Source of the DNA: Hahella sp. HNIBRBA332 | GTDB taxonomy: Bacteria; Pseudomonadota; Gammaproteobacteria; Pseudomonadales; Oleiphilaceae | Direction of reading: 5' to 3' | DNA length: 64,000 nucleotides | Assembly (NCBI RefSeq): GCF_030719035.1 | Contig: NZ_CP132203.1 | Coordinates: 5,102,501 to 5,166,500, forward strand | Part shown: one piece after another, positions 51,999 to 59,479 of the stretch | Numbering within the stretch: the first letter of the stretch is position 1 | Layout of the letters: each line of letters opens with the position of its first letter | Notes under the pieces: generated by a model | Databases searched by the model: none | Told to the model about the DNA's origin: nothing | Seen by the model: only the letters and a program-made list of their open reading frames with translations | Made by a program: the position numbers and the translations under genes

Positions 51999-53366
51999 AT
52001 GAGTAACAAAATAACCGCACGCATCGCCCCGGAAGGCAGCCTCGATCTGGTCTCACAACACGAAGTCAATCTGTTGAAGGACCGTAGCAATCGCGGCGTG
52101 TATCGCCTGTTCCGGCAATGCGCCCTGGCCGTATTGAACTGCGGCAACGAGTCCGACGATCCCAACACCATTCTGGCTGAATTCGCCGATTTCGATATCC
52201 AGCTGATCCAACAGGCCCGCGGCATCAAGCTGGAGGTGATTAATGCGCCCCACAATGCTTTCGTCGACGGCAAGATGATCAAGGGGATACAAGAGCACCT
52301 CTACGCCGTGCTGCGCGACATCATTTACGCCAACAACGTGCTGTCTCACAACACGCAGCTGAATCTGAACAACGGCGAGGACATCACCAACTTTATTTTT
52401 CATATGTTGCGGAACGCCGGCGTATTGATTCCCCGCCGTTATCCCAACATCGTCGTGTGCTGGGGCGGCCACTCCATCAGCCGGGACGAGTATGACTTCA
52501 CCAAAGAGGTCGGACACTCCCTGGGTCTGCGTGGGCTGGATATCTGCACTGGATGCGGCCCTGGCGCCATGAAGGGACCAATGAAAGGCGCCACCATCGC
52601 CCACGCCAAACAGCGTATTCAAAGCGGACGTTATATCGGTCTGACCGAGCCTGGCATCATCGCCGCCGAGTCGCCGAACCCCATCGTTAACGAACTGGTG
52701 ATTTTACCGGATATCGAAAAACGCCTGGAAGCTTTTGTGCGTCTGGGCCACGGCATCGTGGTCTTCCCAGGCGGCGCTGGCACGGCGGAGGAGATTCTTT
52801 ACTTGTTGGGCATTCTGCTCAATCCCGAGAACGACTCGCTGCCCTTCCCAGTGATTTTCGCCGGGGCCAAGAAAAACGAAGAGTACTTCGGTCAGATCAA
52901 CGAGTTTATCGGACTGACATTGGGCAAAGCCGCTCAGCGTCGCTACCGCATCATTATCGACGACCCTGAGCTGGTCGCGCTGGAAATGAAGAAAGGCATC
53001 CAAGACGTCACCTATCATCGCAAAGGGTCCAGCGACGCTTACTATTACAACTGGCTGTTGAAGGTTCAGCCTGAGTTCCAGCACCCTTTCCAGCCCACTC
53101 ATGAGAGCATGCGCGCGCTGGCGCTGCACCGGGAGCAACCGATCCACGATCTGGCGGCGAACTTGCGCCGGGCGTTTTCCGGCATTGTCTCCGGCAATGT
53201 CAAGGAAGAGGGCGTGCAACTGGTGGAGCGTCTGGGACCATTCGAAATCAGCGGCGACAAAACCATCGTCGGCGCTTTCGGATCGTTGCTGGAGTCTTTC
53301 GTGAAGCAACAGCGGATGAAGTTGCCGGGCAGCAAATACGTGCCCAGCTATCGTATTGTGGACTAA
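51999..53366 (+). CDS. ppnN: Nucleotide 5'-monophosphate nucleosidase PpnN
   Basis: A 455-residue enzyme of the LOG-like family (E. coli YgdH/PpnN, 454 residues), which cleaves nucleoside monophosphates to base and ribose 5-phosphate and is tuned by (p)ppGpp. The central LOG motif is PGGAGTAEE, with CTGCGPGAMKGPMKGA before it. Flanking PpnN-specific regions are present (ARIAPEGSLDLVSQHEVNLL at the start and YVPSYRIVD at the end). GGAAAG precedes the ATG. Confidence 0.95.
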   Translation: MSNKITARIAPEGSLDLVSQHEVNLLKDRSNRGVYRLFRQCALAVLNCGNESDDPNTILAEFADFDIQLIQQARGIKLEVINAPHNAFVDGKMIKGIQEHLYAVLRDIIYANNVLSHNTQLNLNNGEDITNFIFHMLRNAGVLIPRRYPNIVVCWGGHSISRDEYDFTKEVGHSLGLRGLDICTGCGPGAMKGPMKGATIAHAKQRIQSGRYIGLTEPGIIAAESPNPIVNELVILPDIEKRLEAFVRLGHGIVVFPGGAGTAEEILYLLGILLNPENDSLPFPVIFAGAKKNEEYFGQINEFIGLTLGKAAQRRYRIIIDDPELVALEMKKGIQDVTYHRKGSSDAYYYNWLLKVQPEFQHPFQPTHESMRALALHREQPIHDLAANLRRAFSGIVSGNVKEEGVQLVERLGPFEISGDKTIVGAFGSLLESFVKQQRMKLPGSKYVPSYRIVD

Positions 53367-53395
53367 CGTCAGTTCCTTTGCGTACGACTGAAAAG

Positions 53396-53418
53396 ACTGG
53401 CGGCGATACGCCGCCAGT
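53396..53418. terminator. Hairpin after ppnN
   Basis: ACTGGCGGC-GATAC-GCCGCCAGT is a perfect 9-bp stem 29 bases past the ppnN stop, followed by TTGTT. Likely a terminator although the T tract is weak. Confidence 0.6.
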
Positions 53419-53427
53419 TGTTGGGAT

Positions 53428-53505
53428 TTACGCGTCCTGCAGCCAACGCGCCGCATCCAGCGCGTGATAGCTGATAATCATATCCCCGCCCGTTTCATAC
53501 TTATT
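53428..53505 (-). pseudogene. Remnant resembling the C-terminus of HemB
   Basis: On the minus strand the last codons before a TAA at 53430-53428 encode DMIISYHALDAARWLQDA. The adjoining frame just upstream reads MKRAG. Together, with a frameshift and a missing residue, they resemble the KRAGAD-(I/L)-I-x-Y-x-A end of delta-aminolevulinate dehydratase. Nothing upstream continues the protein: it runs into inverted repeats. If correct, this is a 3' scrap of a second hemB left by deletion. The match is short, so confidence is modest. Confidence 0.4.
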
Positions 53506-53512
53506 AATCAGG

Positions 53513-53541
53513 CAGACAAATAGCTTCCTTCTATTTGTCTG
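53513..53541. repeat. Inverted repeat 1 in the decayed region
   Basis: CAGACAAATAG (53513-53523) and CTATTTGTCTG (53531-53541) are perfect 11-bp arms around a 7-base centre, directly upstream of the hemB-like scrap. Confidence 0.6.
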
Positions 53542-53545
53542 AAAC

Positions 53546-53574
53546 GACAGAGCCTGCACATGTCAGGCCCTGTC
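53546..53574. repeat. Inverted repeat 2 in the decayed region
   Basis: GACAG-A-GCCTG and CAGGC-C-CTGTC pair with one mismatch around CACATGT. It follows repeat 1 by four bases. The remaining bases to 53681 show nothing else. Confidence 0.5.
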
Positions 53575-53681
53575 TCCCTGATAGGCTTTCCTTCAACCCG
53601 GCCATCCTACGCCTGTGCAGCCCGCCCTACTTCCTGAGAGAAGCCAATGTTTACGCCGAACCGGACAAGCCCAACAAAAAG

Positions 53682-54288
53682 TCAGCTTTCTGATTGGCGC
53701 TGAAAGTAGAGACTGGGAGCGACACCCATAATGCGCCGAAACATAGCGGAAAAGGCGCCCGGTGTTTCGTAACCGAGATCGGCAGCGATCAGCGTCACCG
53801 GGTCACCGGTAGCGAGCCGGGGAATGGCGTTAAGCACGGCGACTTGCTGACGCCAGTATTGGTAGGACACTCCCAGCTCATTGCGAAACAAGCGGGACAG
53901 CGTACATTCGGACGCGCCGATCGCCATCGACCAATCTTTCAGTTCGCGCGGATCGTCCGGATTAGCCAGGATAGCCCGGCATAGATTCTGTAGCCGGGAG
54001 TCGCGGGTGGCCACGGGCGCGCATGCCATGCTCCACATTAGGCGGCATCCACACCGCCCGCTGCGGGGGTACCAGCCATATTCCTTCGTCTGTGATCAGC
54101 TCCATCACTCCTGAGGTGGCGAAAATAAGCTGGCAACACTCGTGTTTATGCGGCGTAACCCGATATCCACTGGAAAATTCACGGGACCTGGCGACGATAG
54201 GTCGCTCGCCCTTGATAGGCATATATTCTCCGGAATCAAAATCGGCTGCCGTCGCATCGGCCTGCTGTCTGACTGTCTGTTCTGTCAT
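53682..54288 (-). pseudogene. AraC-family regulator, broken by deletion and frameshift
   Basis: Two overlapping frames hold the two ends of one AraC-type regulator. The N-terminal frame (54288 to 53962) gives a cupin-like domain: RVTPHKHECCQLIFATSGVM, LVPPQRAVWMPPNVEHGMRA. The C-terminal frame (54038 to 53682) gives the helix-turn-helix domain: ASECTLSRLFRNELGVSYQY, LIAADLGYETPGAFSAMFRR. In intact relatives (about 260 residues) some 80 residues join these parts; here they are missing and the frame changes. It is therefore a decaying gene, unless the halves are made separately. It neighbours the hemB-like scrap. Confidence 0.78.
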
Positions 54289-54449
54289 AACGCCCTGTTT
54301 TAACTCCTTTAGCAGCGATAATCAGCGTAACGGGGCTAATAATCCATGGCGTAAAGACAAGCTCAAGAAAGGAAAGCTCCTCGAACTATTAAAATATATG
54401 GGAGGATGACGGGAAAACGGCGAAAAACTGGAATTGGGGAGCAGGACAA

Positions 54450-54475
54450 GCGCAGCCGTTGATCCGCGGCTGCGC
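54450..54475 (-). terminator. Hairpin after the cytochrome c gene
   Basis: GCGCAGCCG and CGGCTGCGC form a 9-bp stem 12 bases past the stop of the minus-strand cytochrome gene. The T tract on that strand is short (TTGTCC). Confidence 0.55.
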
Positions 54476-54486
54476 GAACGTTTGGT

Positions 54487-54810
54487 TTACTTCAAACTGG
54501 AGTAATACGCCGCCAAATTGGCGATATCATCGTCAGACAACGCCGCCGCCTGACCTTGCATGATAACCGCCTGGCCGCCATTGCGGTTTTTGCTGCGATA
54601 GGCTTTCAAAGCCTCCGCCAGATACTGCTCATTCTGGCCCGCCAAGTGGGGATAAGTTGGGATAACGGCTTTTCCATCCGCGCCGTGGCAAGCCGCGCAG
54701 ACGGCGGACTTGGCTTTGCCCGCAGCGGCGTCCGCCGCTTGCGCGGAAACGGAAAGCGCTATGGATGCCATACCGGCCAGGATTAGAGGGACTTTCTTGG
54801 CTACTCTCAT
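54487..54810 (-). CDS. Periplasmic class I cytochrome c
   Basis: A 107-residue secreted monohaem cytochrome of the c4/c5/c553 sort. The signal peptide is MRVAKKVPLILAGMASIALS with cleavage at AQA-ADA. The haem site is CAACHG, and the distal Met is probably the one in AVIMQGQAAALSDDDIANLAAYYSSL. AAGGAG precedes the ATG at 54810. It carries electrons between respiratory complexes or oxidases. Alone in its transcript. Confidence 0.9.
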   Translation of the reverse strand: MRVAKKVPLILAGMASIALSVSAQAADAAAGKAKSAVCAACHGADGKAVIPTYPHLAGQNEQYLAEALKAYRSKNRNGGQAVIMQGQAAALSDDDIANLAAYYSSLK

Positions 54811-55109
54811 CAGTATTTCTCCTTCTTGGAGTGTTGGAATTTTTGTCAAGCCTTTATAGCATAGGTCGCTCGCCGCCCACCAGCCGCCAAAAACTTATGC
54901 TTATGCGGTTGCCTGGACGCTGGAAATGATCCGTCCACGCACGGGAAGCGTAGACACATTTCGTTCTGCGAACGCGCTATAATTCAACGCCATACGCTCG
55001 GGATCGCAATTGTAAATAGTCAAACTGCGCGCTTGCATTGACCCATTGCAGTTTTCAAAGCGTTCTCCCGTTATAAAATTAATGTCCCTTAGCTGGAATG
55101 CCTATCTGA

Positions 55110-56111
55110 ATGATCATTAGTCCCGATAACACCCGGAGCGCCGTGCTGCTTGTCAACCTGGGCACGCCGGACGCCCCAGACGCACCCTCCATACGCCGTT
55201 ACCTGAAGCAGTTCCTCAGCGATCCCAGAGTGATCGAAGTCCCGCGCCTGATCTGGTGGGCGGTGCTGAATCTGGTCATTCTCCGCCTGCGTCCCAGAAA
55301 GCTCATTCCCAACTATCGCAAGATCTGGACGCCGAAGGGCTCGCCGATCAAAACCATCACGCAACAACAGGCCTGCGGACTACAAAACGCACTGGGGCAA
55401 GAACTGGGCGCCCGTGTGCTGGTGGATTTCGCCATGACCTATGGCGCGCCGTCCCTGCCGGACAAGCTCGCAGCGCTGCAACGCCAAGGCATAGAGAAAG
55501 TCCTGGTGCTGCCCTTGTATCCGCAATATTCCGCCACCACCACCGCCGCCAGTTTTGACGCGCTGGCTCAGGCCCTGGCGAAGATGCGCGACATTCCAGA
55601 GCTTCGCTTCGTGAAGCGCTACCACAATCATCCCGCCTATATCTCTTCTCTGGTGGACAGCGTGCGCGCCCACTGGCGGGTGAGAGGACGTCAGGGCAAA
55701 TTATTGTTTTCCTTTCACGGACTGCCCAAAGCCTATGTGGAAAAGGGCGACCCTTACCGCCGTGATGCGGAAGAGACCGCCCAGGCCGTGGCGAGAGCGT
55801 TGAAGCTGGATGAATCGCAATGGCTGATGAGCTTTCAATCCAGGGTTGGAACAGCTGAGTGGCTGAAGCCTTACACCGACGCCACCGTTACAGAACTGGG
55901 CGCGAACGGCTGCGAAGCCTTGGACGTTATTTGCCCCGGCTTCTCCGCAGATTGCCTGGAGACGCTGGAAGAGATCGAAGAAGAAAACCGGGGGTTGTAT
56001 GAACAGGCTGGCGGCAAGGACTTCCATTACATCCCCGCCTTAAATGCAGAGCCGGAGCATATCGAACTGTTACAGGAGCTCTGTGAACAACACTTACGAG
56101 GTTGGATCTGA
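55110..56111 (+). CDS. hemH: Ferrochelatase
   Basis: A 333-residue enzyme inserting Fe2+ into protoporphyrin IX, the last step of haem synthesis. Signature parts: AVLLVNLGTPDAPDAPSIRR at the start, VLPLYPQYSATTTAA, the catalytic His in LLFSFHGLPKAYVEKGDPY, and the Glu in VICPGFSADCLETLEEI. Length is normal (E. coli 320). No strong ribosome site is seen at the ATG. The neighbouring cytochrome gene is divergent. Confidence 0.96.
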   Translation: MIISPDNTRSAVLLVNLGTPDAPDAPSIRRYLKQFLSDPRVIEVPRLIWWAVLNLVILRLRPRKLIPNYRKIWTPKGSPIKTITQQQACGLQNALGQELGARVLVDFAMTYGAPSLPDKLAALQRQGIEKVLVLPLYPQYSATTTAASFDALAQALAKMRDIPELRFVKRYHNHPAYISSLVDSVRAHWRVRGRQGKLLFSFHGLPKAYVEKGDPYRRDAEETAQAVARALKLDESQWLMSFQSRVGTAEWLKPYTDATVTELGANGCEALDVICPGFSADCLETLEEIEEENRGLYEQAGGKDFHYIPALNAEPEHIELLQELCEQHLRGWI

Positions 56112-56127
56112 CCGGAGCGACCGCCTG

Positions 56128-57774
56128 TTATCCGGCGCTTTGCGCCTGGACGCCGCCATGGGTTCCCTCGAACTTACTGCGCAGATGTTGAAAGCGGGGG
56201 TATTGTTTGTGGGTTGTCTTGATATGCACAATCCGGTCAAAACAGGCGGCGCAGGCTCTGCGCGCCGCACCATCTCCCGGAGATAAACTCAGCTGCTTCA
56301 ACAACACCTGAGCCAGATTCAGATTTAAAGCCGGATGTCTGGCGGAATACTCCAGCGCCTCGTTAAAGGCCGCGACAGCGCCTTTAAGGTCTTCCTGTTC
56401 GGCCAGCTTAATCCCCTGTTTGTTCAACTCCGCCGCTTTTTGGCGCGCCGCCGGACTGACCGGCTCGTCACGCATTTCCTCAATTCGTTTTTGCAGCTCC
56501 GGCTCGTCGCCGTGCATCAATGACAGTTGCGACAGGATGAACTCCGCCTCCAGATCTTTGCCACTGGCCAGCAGCACCTGGGCGTATTCCATGACCCGTG
56601 AGCTTGGCAGGTTGAACCCAACCGATTGATACAGGGTTTCCGCATTCGCCAACCGCTCGTCTCGCTCCTCTTCATGCTTCAGCATGCAACAGGCCTTCGC
56701 CGCCACCACTTCATATTGAAAACGAGCGGCGTCGTTCATGACAAACCGCTCGTCCACATTGCGCAGGACTTCAAAGGTTTCCTGCAGCGCTGCTTCACGC
56801 ATGACTTTTGGCTGAGCGCCAGCGCGTTCACAGAGGCTGCGGGAAAATCCCAGATGATTATCGAGCCGGTCGAAGATGCTTTTGCGTCCCAACTCAACAG
56901 CATTACGAAACGCCTCCACCGCGCAGTCCACATCCTGATTTTCCCAGGCGATATCCCCCAGTCTGGCATGCCTGAGGATGGCCGTCGGCGATAAACTCAC
57001 CGCATCCACCAGCCATTCCTGTGCTTCTTTACCCCGATGCGTATCCACCAGCACGCGCGCCAGCAAGTCATAGGCCACCAGACAGTTTGGAGCCGCCGCC
57101 ACCACCTTGCGCAATAATTCTTCCGCCAGATCGTAGTCCGCCTGAGCGATATAGACTCTGGCCACCCCCACCTGCGCCCAAATCAGCGTGCGCTCAGACA
57201 GTACCTGTTGATACACCCGCAAAGCCTCGTTGAGCGCGCCAGTCTGGAAATACAGCTCCGCCACGGTTTTTTCGCACCAGCGCAAGTACTTGCTGCCACG
57301 GGCGATTTTTTCTTCGCAGCGGGAAATGGCTTCGCTCCAGCGCTCCATATCGATGGCGTGCTTCAGCTCATATAACACCTCATTGTCCACCAGCAGGTTA
57401 TCCAAACGCTGTTTCAGAACATCGGAGGTGATCGGCTTGTTGATGTAGGCGTCAGGTTGATGATCAATGGCCGCGAGCACCATTTCCCGGGTGGTTTCCG
57501 CCGACATCATGACAAACAGGGAGGTATAACGCAGAATCTTGCGCTCCCGCAGCTCTTCCAGAACATGCTGGCCATTTCTGCCCGAGAGCTGGTAGTCGCA
57601 GATAACGACGTCGAACAGTCCATGCTCGCACTTGTTGATAGCCTCATCGCCATCCGCCGCCATATCTATGAACCAGGCTCCGAATGATTTCAGCATTTTC
57701 TCCAGAGCCAGACGCAATTGAGTATTGCCGTCCACTATCAGGAAGCGTGCGTTGCGATATTCCCTGTTAAACAT
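56128..57774 (-). CDS. Response regulator with TPR repeats
   Basis: A 548-residue protein. Residues 10-130 are a receiver domain with phospho-acceptor D60 (VVICDYQLSGRNG) and Lys in YINKPIT. The first acidic pair is D15-G16 (FLIVDGNTQL) where two acids are usual, so metal binding may be weak. Residues 150-530 are TPR-like repeats (YFQTGALNEALRVYQQVLSE; DYDLAEELLRKVVAAAPNCL; EQEDLKGAVAAFNEALEYSA). It probably scaffolds signalling proteins. Convergent with hemH. Confidence 0.88.
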   Translation of the reverse strand: MFNREYRNARFLIVDGNTQLRLALEKMLKSFGAWFIDMAADGDEAINKCEHGLFDVVICDYQLSGRNGQHVLEELRERKILRYTSLFVMMSAETTREMVLAAIDHQPDAYINKPITSDVLKQRLDNLLVDNEVLYELKHAIDMERWSEAISRCEEKIARGSKYLRWCEKTVAELYFQTGALNEALRVYQQVLSERTLIWAQVGVARVYIAQADYDLAEELLRKVVAAAPNCLVAYDLLARVLVDTHRGKEAQEWLVDAVSLSPTAILRHARLGDIAWENQDVDCAVEAFRNAVELGRKSIFDRLDNHLGFSRSLCERAGAQPKVMREAALQETFEVLRNVDERFVMNDAARFQYEVVAAKACCMLKHEEERDERLANAETLYQSVGFNLPSSRVMEYAQVLLASGKDLEAEFILSQLSLMHGDEPELQKRIEEMRDEPVSPAARQKAAELNKQGIKLAEQEDLKGAVAAFNEALEYSARHPALNLNLAQVLLKQLSLSPGDGAARRACAACFDRIVHIKTTHKQYPRFQHLRSKFEGTHGGVQAQSAG

Positions 57775-57897
57775 CAGTCTTCAGCTCAGTTTGAAATCTA
57801 GTAGGAAGCGTGCGTCAACTTCTTCGAAGCGAGAATGATTTAAGCATAGCATCGCCGCCACAGAGCGTCGGGGGACTCGCCCGTTTTTTGATCCATT

Positions 57898-58653
57898 TCA
57901 ACTAATGCTTGCGACCAGGTTAGCCCACAATGCGCCTAAATATTCGTGCCAGGCCTTCTGTGTCGCGGCGAGTCCGCCGAGAGCCGGCCGAAAGCGTCGC
58001 CAGTCCAGTTCCCGATGATGTTTGATGGTATGTCCTGTGGGCGCCGGAACGGGATGCAGCCCCACACCTTCAAATAACTGCATCGCTCGGGGCATATGGT
58101 AAGCCGAGGTCACCAGCGCGAAAGGCTGATCCCCCATTCGCGCCTGCGCCGCCAGGGCCTCTTCATGGGTATCCCGAGGATCTTCCTGCAGATCAATCCG
58201 TTCACGGGGAAAACCCAGTGACTCCGCCAACCTCGCGTAAGCTTCCGCATTGGAGAGAGGGTCCGTACGCGCATAGCCGGACACCAGCAGCCTCGCCTCC
58301 GGATTAAGCAGGGCCACGCGCACGCCTTCAATAATGCGATAAATCGCATCCCCCTCTATATAACTTGTAATAGGAAGACTCGGATCGGACTCATGATAAC
58401 CGCCCAGCACCACGACATAGCGCACTTCTTGACCGGCGTAGGGCGGGTACTGGCTTTCCAGCGGCTCCATCACTTTGTCAGCAAACCACGGAGTGCTGAT
58501 GGTGAGCAGTCCCAGCCAAACAACGCCGAGCATGCCCAGCGCCAATTTTCGTCTGCGCCCCCTGATCAGCATCATTAGCGCAATAAATGAGAGCAACAGA
58601 GCGAGAGGCAAGGGCATCGCCCAATAGCTAACAAACTTTTTCAATAAAAACAT
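57898..58653 (-). CDS. elyC: Envelope biogenesis factor ElyC-like (YdcF family)
   Basis: A 251-residue inner-membrane protein: two N-terminal helices (MPLPLALLLSFIALMMLIRG; LALGMLGVVWLGLLTISTPW) and a periplasmic DUF218 domain (YVVVLGGYH, LVSGYA, EDPRDTHEEA, ALVTSAYHMPRAMQLFE). ElyC supports lipid-carrier use in peptidoglycan synthesis at low temperature. Start is uncertain: ATG 58653 fits the E. coli N-terminus, with alternatives at 58680 and 58719, none with a strong ribosome site. Confidence 0.83.
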   Translation of the reverse strand: MFLLKKFVSYWAMPLPLALLLSFIALMMLIRGRRRKLALGMLGVVWLGLLTISTPWFADKVMEPLESQYPPYAGQEVRYVVVLGGYHESDPSLPITSYIEGDAIYRIIEGVRVALLNPEARLLVSGYARTDPLSNAEAYARLAESLGFPRERIDLQEDPRDTHEEALAAQARMGDQPFALVTSAYHMPRAMQLFEGVGLHPVPAPTGHTIKHHRELDWRRFRPALGGLAATQKAWHEYLGALWANLVASIS

Positions 58654-58817
58654 AAACTTGCAACTTTTCCCGGTGGACATAAAAACGCCAACAAGACCAA
58701 GCTTTGCACAATTTGACAAAGCTGCGCCTTGAACCGCTGGCTCTAATTGGTTATTCTGCGGCCGCTTTTTCGAACAGCCGTTTACTCCTTGAGAACGTTA
58801 AATTTTCACTAACACAC

Positions 58818-58865
58818 AGGAGGAAAGCTTTGGTTAGCTCGATGCAGTCAGTGCGCTAACCAAAG
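58818..58865 (+). promoter_or_regulatory. Leader with strong SD, mini-ORF and 11-bp hairpin
   Basis: AGGAGG (58818-58823) sits six bases before TTG 58830, which opens a nine-codon frame (MVSSMQSVR, stop TAA at 58857-58859). The mini-ORF lies within an exact inverted repeat: CTTTGGTTAGC (58828-58838) and GCTAACCAAAG (58855-58865), followed by TTTTC. It is placed 28 bases ahead of the next small gene and could act as an attenuator or translational switch. Confidence 0.5.
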
Positions 58866-58892
58866 TTTTCATCTTAAATCTCGGGAGAAACC

Positions 58893-59066
58893 ATGTTATT
58901 GGAAGCGCCTATCGAATCAACTCTAGCTGCGGCCCTGACGTTGTTCGGCATAACCTATACTGTTCGCACCGTCCTTAATCACATGATCAAGCGCGCGCAG
59001 GAAAAGCGCGACGCAGCCACCGTCGAAGCGGAAGACACAGGAGCCTCCTCCACCGCTGACGCCTGA
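58893..59066 (+). CDS. Small protein with one possible membrane helix
   Basis: A 57-residue ORF starting MLLEAPIESTLAAALTLFGI. GGGAGAAACC gives a good ribosome site. The first half is a hydrophobic helix (to about residue 27), the second half is charged (KRAQEKRD) and then acidic/Ser/Thr/Ala rich. No family recognised. It stands alone behind the hairpin leader and is followed by a hairpin at 59091-59115. Confidence 0.6.
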   Translation: MLLEAPIESTLAAALTLFGITYTVRTVLNHMIKRAQEKRDAATVEAEDTGASSTADA

Positions 59067-59090
59067 TCGGACATTCGTCCAGATTACACA

Positions 59091-59115
59091 AGCAACTGAC
59101 TCCATGTCAGTTGCT
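59091..59115 (+). terminator. Hairpin after the small protein gene
   Basis: AGCAACTGA and TCAGTTGCT form a 9-bp perfect stem around CTCCATG, 24 bases after the stop. No T tract follows, so termination strength is unclear. Confidence 0.5.
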
Positions 59116-59479
59116 GCCCTTACCTATCCAAACCACCTCGTCACTCTCAAATACAACCGCTTGGGAACTCTAAAAACTTAACAGCGTTTACTCGCATACT
59201 CCGGGCCCCTCGCGCTATCGCCGCTTTCATAAAACGTTTCTTGGCTATTCCGTTTTACGCCCACAGCCACAAGATTTTCTCTTTTTAAATAGCGCATTTA
59301 CGTTACCTCTTGGCGGTTATGGCTAATTCCCGTGGTGGATTCTGCAATGCCGTTGCGCCGCCATAAGGTCTAGAATGGCCCTATGCGAGCCAAGGCTCAG
59401 AGCGTAGAGGAAGACAGTGTGACATCTTCCAGAGCAGGCTCATTCTATCCATAAAAATAAGATTACAAGGAGTCCCAAA
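59116..59479. other. Intergenic region ahead of the valine operon
   Basis: About 360 bases before mmsA. Near the gene AAGGAG gives its ribosome site. No operator or promoter could be assigned with confidence. Confidence 0.45.
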
